NCBI GenBank assembly: GCA_016931365.1
Contig: JAFGEY010000508.1
Location: 1-16,351, forward strand
Reading direction: 5' to 3'
DNA length: 16,351 nt
DNA from: Anaerolineae bacterium
GTDB taxonomy: Bacteria > Chloroflexota > Anaerolineae > JAFGEY01
Shown: in pieces, positions 8,171 to 14,243 of the stretch
How the letters are laid out: each line of letters starts with the position of its first letter
Numbering within the stretch: the first letter of the stretch is position 1
Position numbers and translations under genes: made by a program
Notes under the pieces: model-generated
The model's database searches: none
The model's input: only the letters and a program-made list of their open reading frames with translations
What the model was told of the DNA's origin: nothing

Positions 8171-8207
8171 CGGCCGTACAAGGCGTATGGCGAGCCTTTT
8201 CTTTTTT
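8164..8207 (+). terminator. Riboswitch expression platform: intrinsic terminator
   Basis: GAAAAGGC (8164-8171) pairs perfectly with GCCTTTTC (8194-8201). An inner stem GCCGTAC (8173-8179) with GTATGGC (8185-8191) extends it, and T6 (8202-8207) follows. The GAAAA of the left arm is also the 3' strand of the riboswitch closing helix, so aptamer closure and termination compete for the same bases. Confidence 0.9.
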
Positions 8208-8321
8208 GTGAAACAGGGCCTGTCCCCCAAGATCCTTGCTCAAGAATCTTTCCGAGCGGCCAGGTCGGCGGATGGATTACATCCGCATTCAGTTCCAATT
8301 TATTTTGGATAGGAGGGTGTA

Positions 8322-10121
8322 GTGAAAGTATTTGGCTTTTTGTTCAAGTACGCCAGACATTATATCGGCGCGCTGACGTTGACCGTGTTTGGTATGCTGG
8401 CGCTGGTCGGTGTGCAGTTGTTTGCGCCGTGGATCATCAAAACAATGGTGGCGACGATCAATGACTCGACACTGACGCCCGAATCGGCGACGATCATCAC
8501 CCGGCTGGCTTTGCTGGCGCTGTTGGTTTATCTGGCGCGCGGCGGGCTGCAATTTGTGCGCAGCTATGCCGCACACGTGGCCGGTTGGGGTGTGGTGGCC
8601 GACGCGCGCAAGCACATCTATCGGCATTTGCAGTGGCTTTCGCTGCGCTTTTACGAGGACAAGCAGACTGGGCAACTGATGTCGCGCATGGTCAACGACT
8701 CGGACATGTTTGAGCGGCTGATCGCGCATGCCATCCCTGATGTGACGGTCAATGTTCTGTCGTTTGTCGCAGTGAGTATTGTGCTGGCTTTGTTGAACTG
8801 GCAGTTGCTCCTGCTCAGCATCGTGCCCATCCCATTGATCATCCTGGCGATGCGCGGTTTTGCCAAATATGTGCGCCCGGCCTTTCGCCAACGGCAGCAA
8901 GAGCTGGGCGAGTTGAACGCCACGCTCAATGAAAATCTGTCCGGCATCCGCGAGATCAAGGCCTTTACTCGCGAAGAGACTGAGGCACAGCGCGTTGGCG
9001 AGCGGATCAACAACTACCGTGACTCGATGTTGAACGCGCTGCGGTTAATGGCGACGTTCCAGCCTTTTGTCGAGTTTAGTTCATCGCTGGGCACCATCGT
9101 GTTGATCTATTTTGGCAGCCGCATGGTGCTGGGGCAGACAATGCCGCTGGAAGACCTGGTAGCCTTTTTCCTCTACCTGGATATGTTCTACCAGCCGGTG
9201 CGCGCGCTGAGCGGCGCATGGGAGAGCGTGCAGGAAGCACTGGCCGGAGCCGAGCGGGTGGCCGAGTTGTTGAACGAACAGCCGGACGTGGCCGAAAAGC
9301 CCGGAGCCATCGAATTGAGCGGGCGGGCCAAAGGGGCAATCCGGTTCGAGAACGTCAGTTTCCATTATGTCCAAGAAACCAATGTGCTCGATGGCATCAA
9401 CCTGGACATCAAGTCCGGTTCTGTGGTTGCCCTGGTCGGCCCGACAGGAGTGGGCAAGACCACGCTGGCCAGCCTGATCCCCCGCTTTTATGATGTGACC
9501 GATGGCGCGATCCGACTTGATGACTATGATATCCGTGATCTCAAATTGAAAAGCCTGCGCGAACAGATCAGCATCGTGCTGCAAGACGTGTTTCTGTTTC
9601 ACGGCACGGCGCGCGACAATATCCTTTTTGGTCGCCCCGATGCGACTGAGGCCGAGATGATCGAAGCGGCGCAGATCGCTAACGCCCACGAGTTTATCGT
9701 CAAACTGCCGCAGGGCTATGACACGATCATTGGCGAGCGCGGAGTCAAGCTCTCCGGCGGGCAAAAGCAGCGATTGGCGATTGCCCGCGCCATTCTCAAG
9801 GATGCGCCGGTGCTGATCCTCGACGAGGCAACCTCGTCGGTGGACACGGAAACCGAGCTACTGATCCAGCAGGCACTGGAACGGCTGATGGTTGGGCGGA
9901 CGACGATTATCATCGCTCATCGCCTGTCAACGGTGCGTAGTGCCGACACGATCGTGGTGCTGGAGGGTAGCCGCATCGCCGAGATGGGTACACACGAGCA
10001 GTTAATGGTCCGCGATGGCCTGTACCGCCACCTCAATGAGGTGCAGTTGACAATGGAGCCGCAGTGGGAGATGGTGCGCGAGCGCCGCCAGCGCCTCGTG
10101 GAGGCGGTGGGGCAGAACTGA
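8322..10121 (+). CDS. ABC exporter, fused membrane and ATPase domains (MsbA/LmrA-like)
   Basis: A 599-residue half-transporter. The N-terminal 300 residues hold about six membrane helices of the ABC exporter type. The ATPase domain has Walker A GPTGVGKT at 373, the signature LSGGQKQR at 477, Walker B LILDEATSSVD at 498 and the H-loop His at 533. All catalytic residues are present, so it should act as a homodimer exporting a lipid, peptide or drug across the inner membrane; the substrate cannot be told. GTG 8322 is the start, with AGGAGGG at 8311-8317. It is the only gene between the riboswitch and the downstream terminator, so c-di-AMP level is its likely control. Confidence 0.93.
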   Translation: MKVFGFLFKYARHYIGALTLTVFGMLALVGVQLFAPWIIKTMVATINDSTLTPESATIITRLALLALLVYLARGGLQFVRSYAAHVAGWGVVADARKHIYRHLQWLSLRFYEDKQTGQLMSRMVNDSDMFERLIAHAIPDVTVNVLSFVAVSIVLALLNWQLLLLSIVPIPLIILAMRGFAKYVRPAFRQRQQELGELNATLNENLSGIREIKAFTREETEAQRVGERINNYRDSMLNALRLMATFQPFVEFSSSLGTIVLIYFGSRMVLGQTMPLEDLVAFFLYLDMFYQPVRALSGAWESVQEALAGAERVAELLNEQPDVAEKPGAIELSGRAKGAIRFENVSFHYVQETNVLDGINLDIKSGSVVALVGPTGVGKTTLASLIPRFYDVTDGAIRLDDYDIRDLKLKSLREQISIVLQDVFLFHGTARDNILFGRPDATEAEMIEAAQIANAHEFIVKLPQGYDTIIGERGVKLSGGQKQRLAIARAILKDAPVLILDEATSSVDTETELLIQQALERLMVGRTTIIIAHRLSTVRSADTIVVLEGSRIAEMGTHEQLMVRDGLYRHLNEVQLTMEPQWEMVRERRQRLVEAVGQN

Positions 10122-10145
10122 ACCCGCGCGGTATGGATAAGAAGG

Positions 10146-10183
10146 AAAAGCGCCTTGGCCTGAGGGTCAAGGCGCTTTTGTTT
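10146..10183 (+). terminator. Intrinsic terminator after the ABC exporter
   Basis: AAAAGCGCCTTG (10146-10157) and CAAGGCGCTTTT (10168-10179) form a perfect 12-bp stem with a 10-nt loop, ending in TTTTGTTT. The A-rich left arm would let it work from the other side too. Confidence 0.9.
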
Positions 10184-10288
10184 GGGTTGGTCGCGCCTTC
10201 GCCTTTCCCAAGATAGTGAATCGAACCCATCTATCGTGTTGATCGTCTCGTGCACCGGGCAGTGTTCGGCGACCAGACAACACGCTGC

Positions 10289-10317
10289 TTGACAGTGCCG
10301 CCAGGTTGTAATATAAT
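10289..10317 (+). promoter_or_regulatory. Consensus promoter of the arsR-type regulator gene
   Basis: TTGACA (10289-10294), a 17-nt spacer and TATAAT (10312-10317), both perfect. The transcript would start near 10324, inside the inverted repeat that follows. Confidence 0.9.
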
Positions 10318-10337
10318 ATATGCATTGTAACATATAT
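10316..10337 (+). promoter_or_regulatory. Candidate ArsR-family operator 1 (autoregulation)
   Basis: ATATATG (10316-10322) and CATATAT (10331-10337) form an inverted repeat with an 8-nt spacer over the transcript start, 16 nt before the regulator's ATG. ArsR/SmtB proteins typically bind AT-rich dyads of this kind. Confidence 0.65.
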
Positions 10338-10352
10338 ATTTTGAGGAATGTC

Positions 10353-10694
10353 ATGCCTGACTATGTTGAATGCACCAAGCTGTTTCATCTGCTTTCCCTG
10401 GAAACCCGCCTGCGCATCCTGGATGAACTGCGCTACGGCGATGCATGTGTCTGTCACTTGCAGCACAGGCTCCGAAAATCACAGGCATACGTGTCACAAC
10501 AACTGCGCGTGCTCAAAGATGCCGGGATCGTCGACACAGACCGCGATGGGGTGAATATTTTCTACCGGCTGGTCAATCCCCTAGCTCGGCAGTTGCTCGA
10601 CATTGTCCTGGGGCCGGTAGATGAAGCCCGCCCAACCGACGGCAGTTGTCCCTGCCCGCGCTGCGCCGGCTGCGGGTGCACGCCATCTATGTAA
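10353..10694 (+). CDS. ArsR/SmtB-family metal(loid)-responsive repressor
   Basis: A 113-residue winged-helix repressor. Residues 8-25 (KLFHLLSLETRLRILDEL) and the recognition helix SQAYVSQQLRVLKDAGIV are typical ArsR. Cys32 and Cys34 in DACVCHL fall where the alpha-3 CxC arsenite site of ArsR lies. The C-terminus adds a cluster at Cys99, 101, 104, 107 and 109 (CPCPRCAGCGC), an unusual second thiol site. ATG 10353 is chosen for its SD GAGGAA at 10343-10348. It has its own consensus promoter with an overlapping operator and its own terminator, and it precedes the permease operon, which has a similar operator. Arsenite or another soft metal(loid) is the likely inducer; this is inferred from the CxC site. 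Confidence 0.93.
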   Translation: MPDYVECTKLFHLLSLETRLRILDELRYGDACVCHLQHRLRKSQAYVSQQLRVLKDAGIVDTDRDGVNIFYRLVNPLARQLLDIVLGPVDEARPTDGSCPCPRCAGCGCTPSM

Positions 10695-10708
10695 TCCACT
10701 TTTGAATG

Positions 10709-10736
10709 AGGCCTTGCGCATGCAAGGCTTTCTTTT
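10709..10736 (+). terminator. Intrinsic terminator after the arsR-type gene
   Basis: GCCTTGC (10711-10717) and GCAAGGC (10722-10728) form a perfect stem with a 4-nt loop, extended by one G-U and one A-T pair, followed by TTTCTTTT. It lies 15 nt after the regulator's stop and separates it from the permease operon. Confidence 0.85.
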
Positions 10737-10764
10737 GGATGGTATATATTCATATCAATATATA
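10735..10764 (+). promoter_or_regulatory. Permease-operon promoter with ArsR-type operator 2
   Basis: TATATATT (10743-10750) and AATATATA (10757-10764) are a perfect inverted repeat with a 6-nt spacer. It overlaps a possible promoter, TTGGAT (10735-10740), 18 nt, TATATA (10759-10764). The AT-rich dyad resembles the one at the regulator's own promoter, so the same repressor probably controls both. Confidence 0.6.
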
Positions 10765-10794
10765 TATGCTGAGTCGCATTCGTAGGAGGTTACT

Positions 10795-12294
10795 TTGAAC
10801 GTCTTGTTGTACGTCGTCAATCTGTTACAAACCGGCCTGGGCAGTCTGGCCGCATATCTGGCTGCGCACGTCTTGCTCTGTTTGCTGCCGGCATTTTTCA
10901 TCGCCGGGGCGCTGGCCGCGCTGATCCCCAAGGAAGCGATCACCAGGTACCTGGGCCGCGATGCGCCCAAGTGGATCTCGTACCCGGCATCGGCGCTGGG
11001 CGGCTTTGTGCTGGCAGTCTGCTCGTGTACGATCATGCCGCTCTTTGCCAGCATCCACAAAAAGGGTGCAGGTCTCGGCCCTGCCATCACCTTTTTGTTC
11101 GTCGGGCCGGCGATCAACATCCTGGCCATCTCGTTCACCGGCGTGCAAATCGGCATGGACATTGCCCTGGCGCGGATCATCCTCTCGATTGTCTTTGGCG
11201 TCGGCATCGGCCTGCTGATGGCGCTCATCTTTCGCCGGGACGATGAGGCGCACAACAACGCCGCCAATGGGGCGCGGGCTTTTGCGCAAGGGGCCGTGAA
11301 TGCAGCGCATTCGACAGTTCCAACAACGACCTGGGTCTTTTTCGTGCTGCTGCTCGGCGTGCTGATCGCCGGGACGCTGCAAGTGGGCCTGCTTACGGAC
11401 AGCTATGCCACTTTGAACCTGCACGGCGCGTGGGCCAGTTCTTTCCAGAGCTGGCTGGACAGCGTGGTGCCGCCGAATGCCGCGCTGGGCATCGAGGGGG
11501 TGAGCGTCCACGGCGTGCTGCTGATCGCTTTGCTGGTTGCCATCGGTGTGGCGGCCTGGTTCGGGCTGAACAAGGTGGACGAGGGGTTCAACACCTGGAC
11601 CTGGGCGGCGCTGGGGCTGATCACGCTGACCCTGCTGGTGGCTTCATTCAAAGTGGCGGTCACAGGTATGGGGTTAAGTGTGGGCGTCACCGGCAAGCTG
11701 ATCGCCGAGATCGTCCTGATCGGCGTGGTGTGGTGGATGGCTTTCCGCTTCTTTGAGGCGCACGCAATGCAGGAATGGCTGTGGGAGATGTGGCGTTTCG
11801 TCAAGCAGATCATCCCGCTGCTGCTGGTGGGCGTCTTTGTGGCCGGCATGGCGCGGGCGATCATCCCGGCGACCTGGATTCAGGCCATCGCCGGGCGCAA
11901 CACTTGGTGGGCTAATCTGGTCGGCGTGCTCTTTGGCGTGTTTATGTACTTTCCGACGCTGGTCGAGGTGCCGATCGCCCAGACCTTTCTCTCGCTGGGG
12001 ATGCACCGCGGGCCGCTGCTGGCCTACCTGCTCGCCGATCCGGAGCTGAGCCTGCAATCGATCCTGATCACCAGTTCGGTGATCGGCAAGAGCAAGACGG
12101 CGGTGTACGTGATTTTGGTCACCATTTTCAGCACCCTGTCGGGCCTGCTCTTTGGCGCGTGGGTGAACGGCGCCAACGCCTGGCTGATCGTTGGCGGCAC
12201 GGCGGCGGGCATCGCAGCGATTGCCGCAGCGAGTATGCTCTTGAGCGGCTTGAACAAGCCGCGTAAAATATCAACAGAGGAGAAAATAATATGA
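10795..12294 (+). CDS. ArsP/YraQ-type (DUF318) membrane permease
   Basis: A 499-residue inner-membrane protein with about ten to twelve hydrophobic segments in two related halves. The first half has the family block LAVCSCTIMPLFASIHKKG (Cys76 and Cys78) followed by FLFVGPAINILAI; the second half has YFPTLVEVPIAQTFLSLGM and ITSSVIGKSKTAVYV. This matches the permease family that includes ArsP, an exporter of trivalent organoarsenicals, but members of unknown substrate are common. TTG 10795 is the start because AGGAGG (10784-10789) precedes it by 5 nt. It overlaps the next gene by 4 nt (ATGA). Its neighbours, an ArsR regulator and small thioredoxins, support a metal(loid) efflux role. Confidence 0.88.
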   Translation: MNVLLYVVNLLQTGLGSLAAYLAAHVLLCLLPAFFIAGALAALIPKEAITRYLGRDAPKWISYPASALGGFVLAVCSCTIMPLFASIHKKGAGLGPAITFLFVGPAINILAISFTGVQIGMDIALARIILSIVFGVGIGLLMALIFRRDDEAHNNAANGARAFAQGAVNAAHSTVPTTTWVFFVLLLGVLIAGTLQVGLLTDSYATLNLHGAWASSFQSWLDSVVPPNAALGIEGVSVHGVLLIALLVAIGVAAWFGLNKVDEGFNTWTWAALGLITLTLLVASFKVAVTGMGLSVGVTGKLIAEIVLIGVVWWMAFRFFEAHAMQEWLWEMWRFVKQIIPLLLVGVFVAGMARAIIPATWIQAIAGRNTWWANLVGVLFGVFMYFPTLVEVPIAQTFLSLGMHRGPLLAYLLADPELSLQSILITSSVIGKSKTAVYVILVTIFSTLSGLLFGAWVNGANAWLIVGGTAAGIAAIAAASMLLSGLNKPRKISTEEKII

Positions 12295-12527
12295 TCGTCA
12301 AGGTTCTGGGCATGGGCTGCCCCAAGTGCAAACGGCTGGAGCAGTTAGCCAAAGAAGCAGCGCAAGAATTGGGCATCGAAGCGACCTTTGCCAAGGTAGA
12401 CACGCTGGATGGGATCATGGCCTACGGCGTAGCTTCAACCCCGGCACTGGTCATCGACGAAGCGGTCAAGGTGTCGGGACGGCTGCCATCCAAAGACGAG
12501 ATCAAGGGTTGGATGCAGACGGCATAA
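12291..12527 (+). CDS. Small thioredoxin-like protein 1 (redox-active disulfide protein 2 type)
   Basis: A 78-residue glutaredoxin/thioredoxin-fold protein of the small redox-active disulfide protein type, often encoded beside DUF318 permeases. MIVKVLGMGCPKCKRLEQLA carries the active-site CPKC (Cys10, Cys13), and the STPALVI segment supplies the cis-proline. No signal peptide, so it is cytoplasmic. It has a GAGGAG SD and overlaps the permease stop by 4 nt (ATGA), showing translational coupling. Likely role: thiol transfer to the permease or to a metal(loid) substrate (inference). Confidence 0.88.
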   Translation: MIVKVLGMGCPKCKRLEQLAKEAAQELGIEATFAKVDTLDGIMAYGVASTPALVIDEAVKVSGRLPSKDEIKGWMQTA

Positions 12528-12539
12528 TTCAAGGAGGCG

Positions 12540-12800
12540 ATGATGATTCAGATCAAGGTTTTTGGCACCACGCCGCCCTGCGCCAACTGCAAGCGCGCCG
12601 AAGATCAGGCGCACAAGGCGGCGGCGCAGTTTCCGGGCCAGGTCGAGGTGCTCAAGCTCGATGCGCTGGGGCCGGAGGCGGAAGCGTATGGAATTATGTC
12701 AACGCCGCTGGTGGTGGTAAACGACGAGGTGGTGGGAAGAGGCAAGGTCGTTCCGGCCCATCGACTGGCCGAGGTCATTAAACAAAAATTAGGAGGGTAA
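12540..12800 (+). CDS. Small thioredoxin-like protein 2
   Basis: An 86-residue thioredoxin-fold protein with a PPCANCKRAED active site (CxxC), a MSTPLVVVNDEVV strand with the cis-proline, and a C-terminal helix. AGGAGG (12532-12537) sits only 2 nt before ATG 12540 and 5 nt before the next ATG at 12543, so translation may begin at 12543. It is 12 nt after protein 1 and 4 nt before protein 3. Similar in size and layout to both but clearly diverged. Cytoplasmic; partner unknown. Confidence 0.85.
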   Translation: MMIQIKVFGTTPPCANCKRAEDQAHKAAAQFPGQVEVLKLDALGPEAEAYGIMSTPLVVVNDEVVGRGKVVPAHRLAEVIKQKLGG

Positions 12801-12804
12801 CAGA

Positions 12805-13074
12805 ATGGTCAAACTGGAAGTGTTCAGCGGCGATCCGCCGTGCCCCGGCTGTGTGGCGCTGGTCGAACTGGCGCAAAAGGTCGCGGCGAAATACGAGGGC
12901 GAACTAGAGCTGACCGTGCTCAAAGGCGCCGAAGCGATGGAGAAATTTGAACAGTACAAACTTTTTTGCGTGCCGGCGGCGGTGGTGAATGGCTCAATCC
13001 GCATCGAAGGGATGTGCCCCAGCGAGGCAACGCTCAACAATGCGTTCAGGGAGGGCGGGCTGTGTCTAAAATAA
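12805..13074 (+). CDS. Small thioredoxin-like protein 3
   Basis: An 89-residue thioredoxin-fold protein with a CPGC active site (Cys13, Cys16) after VFSGDPP. Two extra cysteines lie in LFCVPAAVV, just before the cis-proline, and in GMCPSE, and a last one is in the C-terminal GGLCLK, so it has more thiols than a normal small thioredoxin. The SD is AGGAGG about 9 nt before ATG 12805. Its end overlaps the GTG start of protein 4 by 13 nt. Function is inferred from the fold and operon only. Confidence 0.82.
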   Translation: MVKLEVFSGDPPCPGCVALVELAQKVAAKYEGELELTVLKGAEAMEKFEQYKLFCVPAAVVNGSIRIEGMCPSEATLNNAFREGGLCLK

Positions 13075-13328
13075 AGATCGAAGCGTTTGTGTCGGTGCCA
13101 CCCTGCTCCGGCGGGGTGGCGGTCAAGCGGCTGCTCAAGCAGATCGAGGCCGAGTATGGTGACCAGATCGAGATCACCTTTCACACCGGGCCGGGCGATC
13201 CGGCCTGGGCCGAGTATGCCATCACCAACGCCCCCGCACTGGTGGTGGGTGACCTGGTCAAGTTTGTGGGACTTGCGCCGAGCAAAGAGAGCCTGGTCGG
13301 CGCGCTGCGTGAAGCGGGGCTGGAATAG
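13062..13328 (+). CDS. Small thioredoxin-like protein 4, with CSGG in place of CxxC
   Basis: An 88-residue protein starting at GTG 13062, chosen because GGGAGGG lies just upstream and VSKIKIEAFVSVPPC aligns with the starts of the three preceding proteins. The active-site position reads CSGG (Cys15, second Cys replaced by Gly18); the codons are tgc tcc ggc ggg, so no UGA is hidden there. The cis-proline region (TNAPALVVGDLV) is kept. A single-Cys site could still form mixed disulfides or bind a metal but cannot form the normal intramolecular disulfide. Its TAG stop is directly followed by the ATG of the selenoprotein gene with no gap. Confidence 0.8.
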   Translation: MSKIKIEAFVSVPPCSGGVAVKRLLKQIEAEYGDQIEITFHTGPGDPAWAEYAITNAPALVVGDLVKFVGLAPSKESLVGALREAGLE

Positions 13329-13631
13329 ATGCGCGCTCGCATCGAGACAGACTGGCTGCGTCGGAACATTCAGCGCTGGAATGGGACGATTACGATCCAG
13401 AACCAGATGGTGTTCGAGACTTGATGAGGCGTCCAATATCAAGGCCCGGCGGGCCTGTCAGGAAAACCGGAATACACCGAAGCGTTCATCCCATTTCAAG
13501 CCGACGGTGCGGACATTTACCTGGCGCGCGATCTCTTGGCGGGCCTGGAGCCGGGCACGGGGCGCCTGCGCGTGCGTTTTCCCGGCTATGGCGATGCCTG
13601 GCTGTGCTTTGAAGGCGCATCCATTTTGTGA
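13329..13631 (+). CDS. Predicted CC/Se-motif (HesB-like) selenoprotein with adjacent UGA-UGA codons
   Basis: Read with UGA as stop this is a 31-codon fragment, but the same frame continues past TGA TGA (13422-13427) to the TGA at 13629, giving 100 residues. The two halves form one plausible protein: IETDWLRRNIQRWNGTITI, then ET-U-U-G (positions 32-33), then GKPEYTEAFIPFQADGADIY and a C-terminal LRVRFPG..WLCFEG. This matches my memory of the small CC/Se-motif family, in which a CC pair is sometimes CU, UC or UU. A self-complementary hairpin begins 14-17 nt after the UGAs. ATG 13329 directly abuts the preceding stop. The biochemical role is unknown; redox or metal(loid) binding is inferred from the motif and neighbours. 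The alternative is a plain pseudogene. Confidence 0.8.
13442..13456 (+). promoter_or_regulatory. Predicted bacterial SECIS hairpin 1
   Basis: AGGCCC (13442-13447) and GGGCCT (13451-13456) are fully complementary around GGC (or AGGCC/GGCCT around a 5-nt CGGCG loop). The loop begins 23 nt after the first UGA and 20 nt after the second, with G among its first two bases, as recalled for the bacterial SECIS model. The core GGCCCGGCGGGCC is repeated exactly after the UGA at 14511. Confidence 0.7.
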
Positions 13632-13648
13632 CTCAAGGAGTTCATTTT

Positions 13649-13723
13649 ATGCGACCGGTGCTTGATATGCGCAAATGTCCGGCGCAAAAAGAAATCTGCC
13701 AGCCTCTGTGGCACTGGGCGTGA
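13649..13723 (+). pseudogene. N-terminal remnant of a 4Fe-4S ferredoxin-like protein
   Basis: A 24-codon frame, MRPVLDMRKCPAQKEICQPL, then a few unrelated residues and a stop. The start has a good SD, AAGGAG (13635-13640), 8 nt before the ATG. The sequence resembles the N-terminus of small 4Fe-4S proteins (PVLD..KCPAQ..C), where a second Cys group and a ferredoxin domain would normally follow; they are missing. From about 13700 the sequence, in another frame, becomes the inside of a CcdA-like protein. A deletion that joined two genes explains both halves best. A genuine short peptide is less likely. Confidence 0.5.
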
Positions 13724-14178
13724 TCGCCTCGCTGGTCGGCGGGCTGGTCGGCGGCGCGTCGCGGGTGTGGTATTACTTGGTGGCAGCGGTCTGCCTGGTC
13801 ATCGGCCTGCACATCCTGGGCGCGATCCGCCTGCCGGAGATCGGTTGGCTGGCTCGCCTGCGCGAGCGGGTGCGGCTGCGCGGCGTGCCCGGCGCGCTGG
13901 CCCTGGGTCTGGTCTCGGGGCTGGTGGCCTCGCAGTACGCCACGCCGGTGCTGGCGGCTATCCTGACCTACGTGATGGCCCAGCAGGGCGGGTTGGTCTA
14001 CGGCGCCGCCCTGTTGTTTGTGTATGCGCTGGGGCGCGGCGTGCCCATCGTGCTGGCCGGCACGTTTGCCGGCGTGGTCAAGCAGTTGCAGGCGTTGGGC
14101 CGCTGGATGCCCCTGATCGAAAAGGCCAGCGGCGTGGTTGTTTTGTGTGTCGGATTTTACCTGATATGGATCGCCTGA
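13675..14178 (+). pseudogene. CcdA/DsbD-like transmembrane protein, N-terminally truncated and lacking its cysteines
   Basis: The 167-residue frame contains about five hydrophobic segments matching the C-terminal two-thirds of CcdA, which moves electrons across the membrane: WYYLVAAVCLVIGLHILGAI, then LASQYATPVLAAILTYVM, VYALGRGVPIVLAG and a last helix. The first helix with its SPC motif is absent. In the second motif, where CcdA has SPCATP, the codons give S-Q-Y (Gln87, Tyr88), so neither redox Cys is present. ATG 13675 has no SD and lies inside the ferredoxin-like remnant. It is probably a dead gene or, less likely, a repurposed membrane protein. Confidence 0.65.
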
Positions 14179-14243
14179 AGCCGGACGTGAGAACAGGTCG
14201 GGCCGGCGATTGCAAACACGGACGCAAAGAAAGGGACATCATC

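Noticed and set aside
13649..13700. Programmed -1 frameshift at the A5 run (13686-13690) joining the ferredoxin start to the CcdA frame
   Set aside because: The direction of the shift fits, but the heptamer is not a classic slippery site (the P-site codon would re-pair poorly) and the ferredoxin-like sequence continues in its own frame past the run. A deletion is more likely.
13721..13723. TGA ending the ferredoxin-like fragment as a Sec codon
   Set aside because: The frame beyond it gives Trp/Arg/Ser-rich nonsense, whereas the CcdA-like coding is in another frame.
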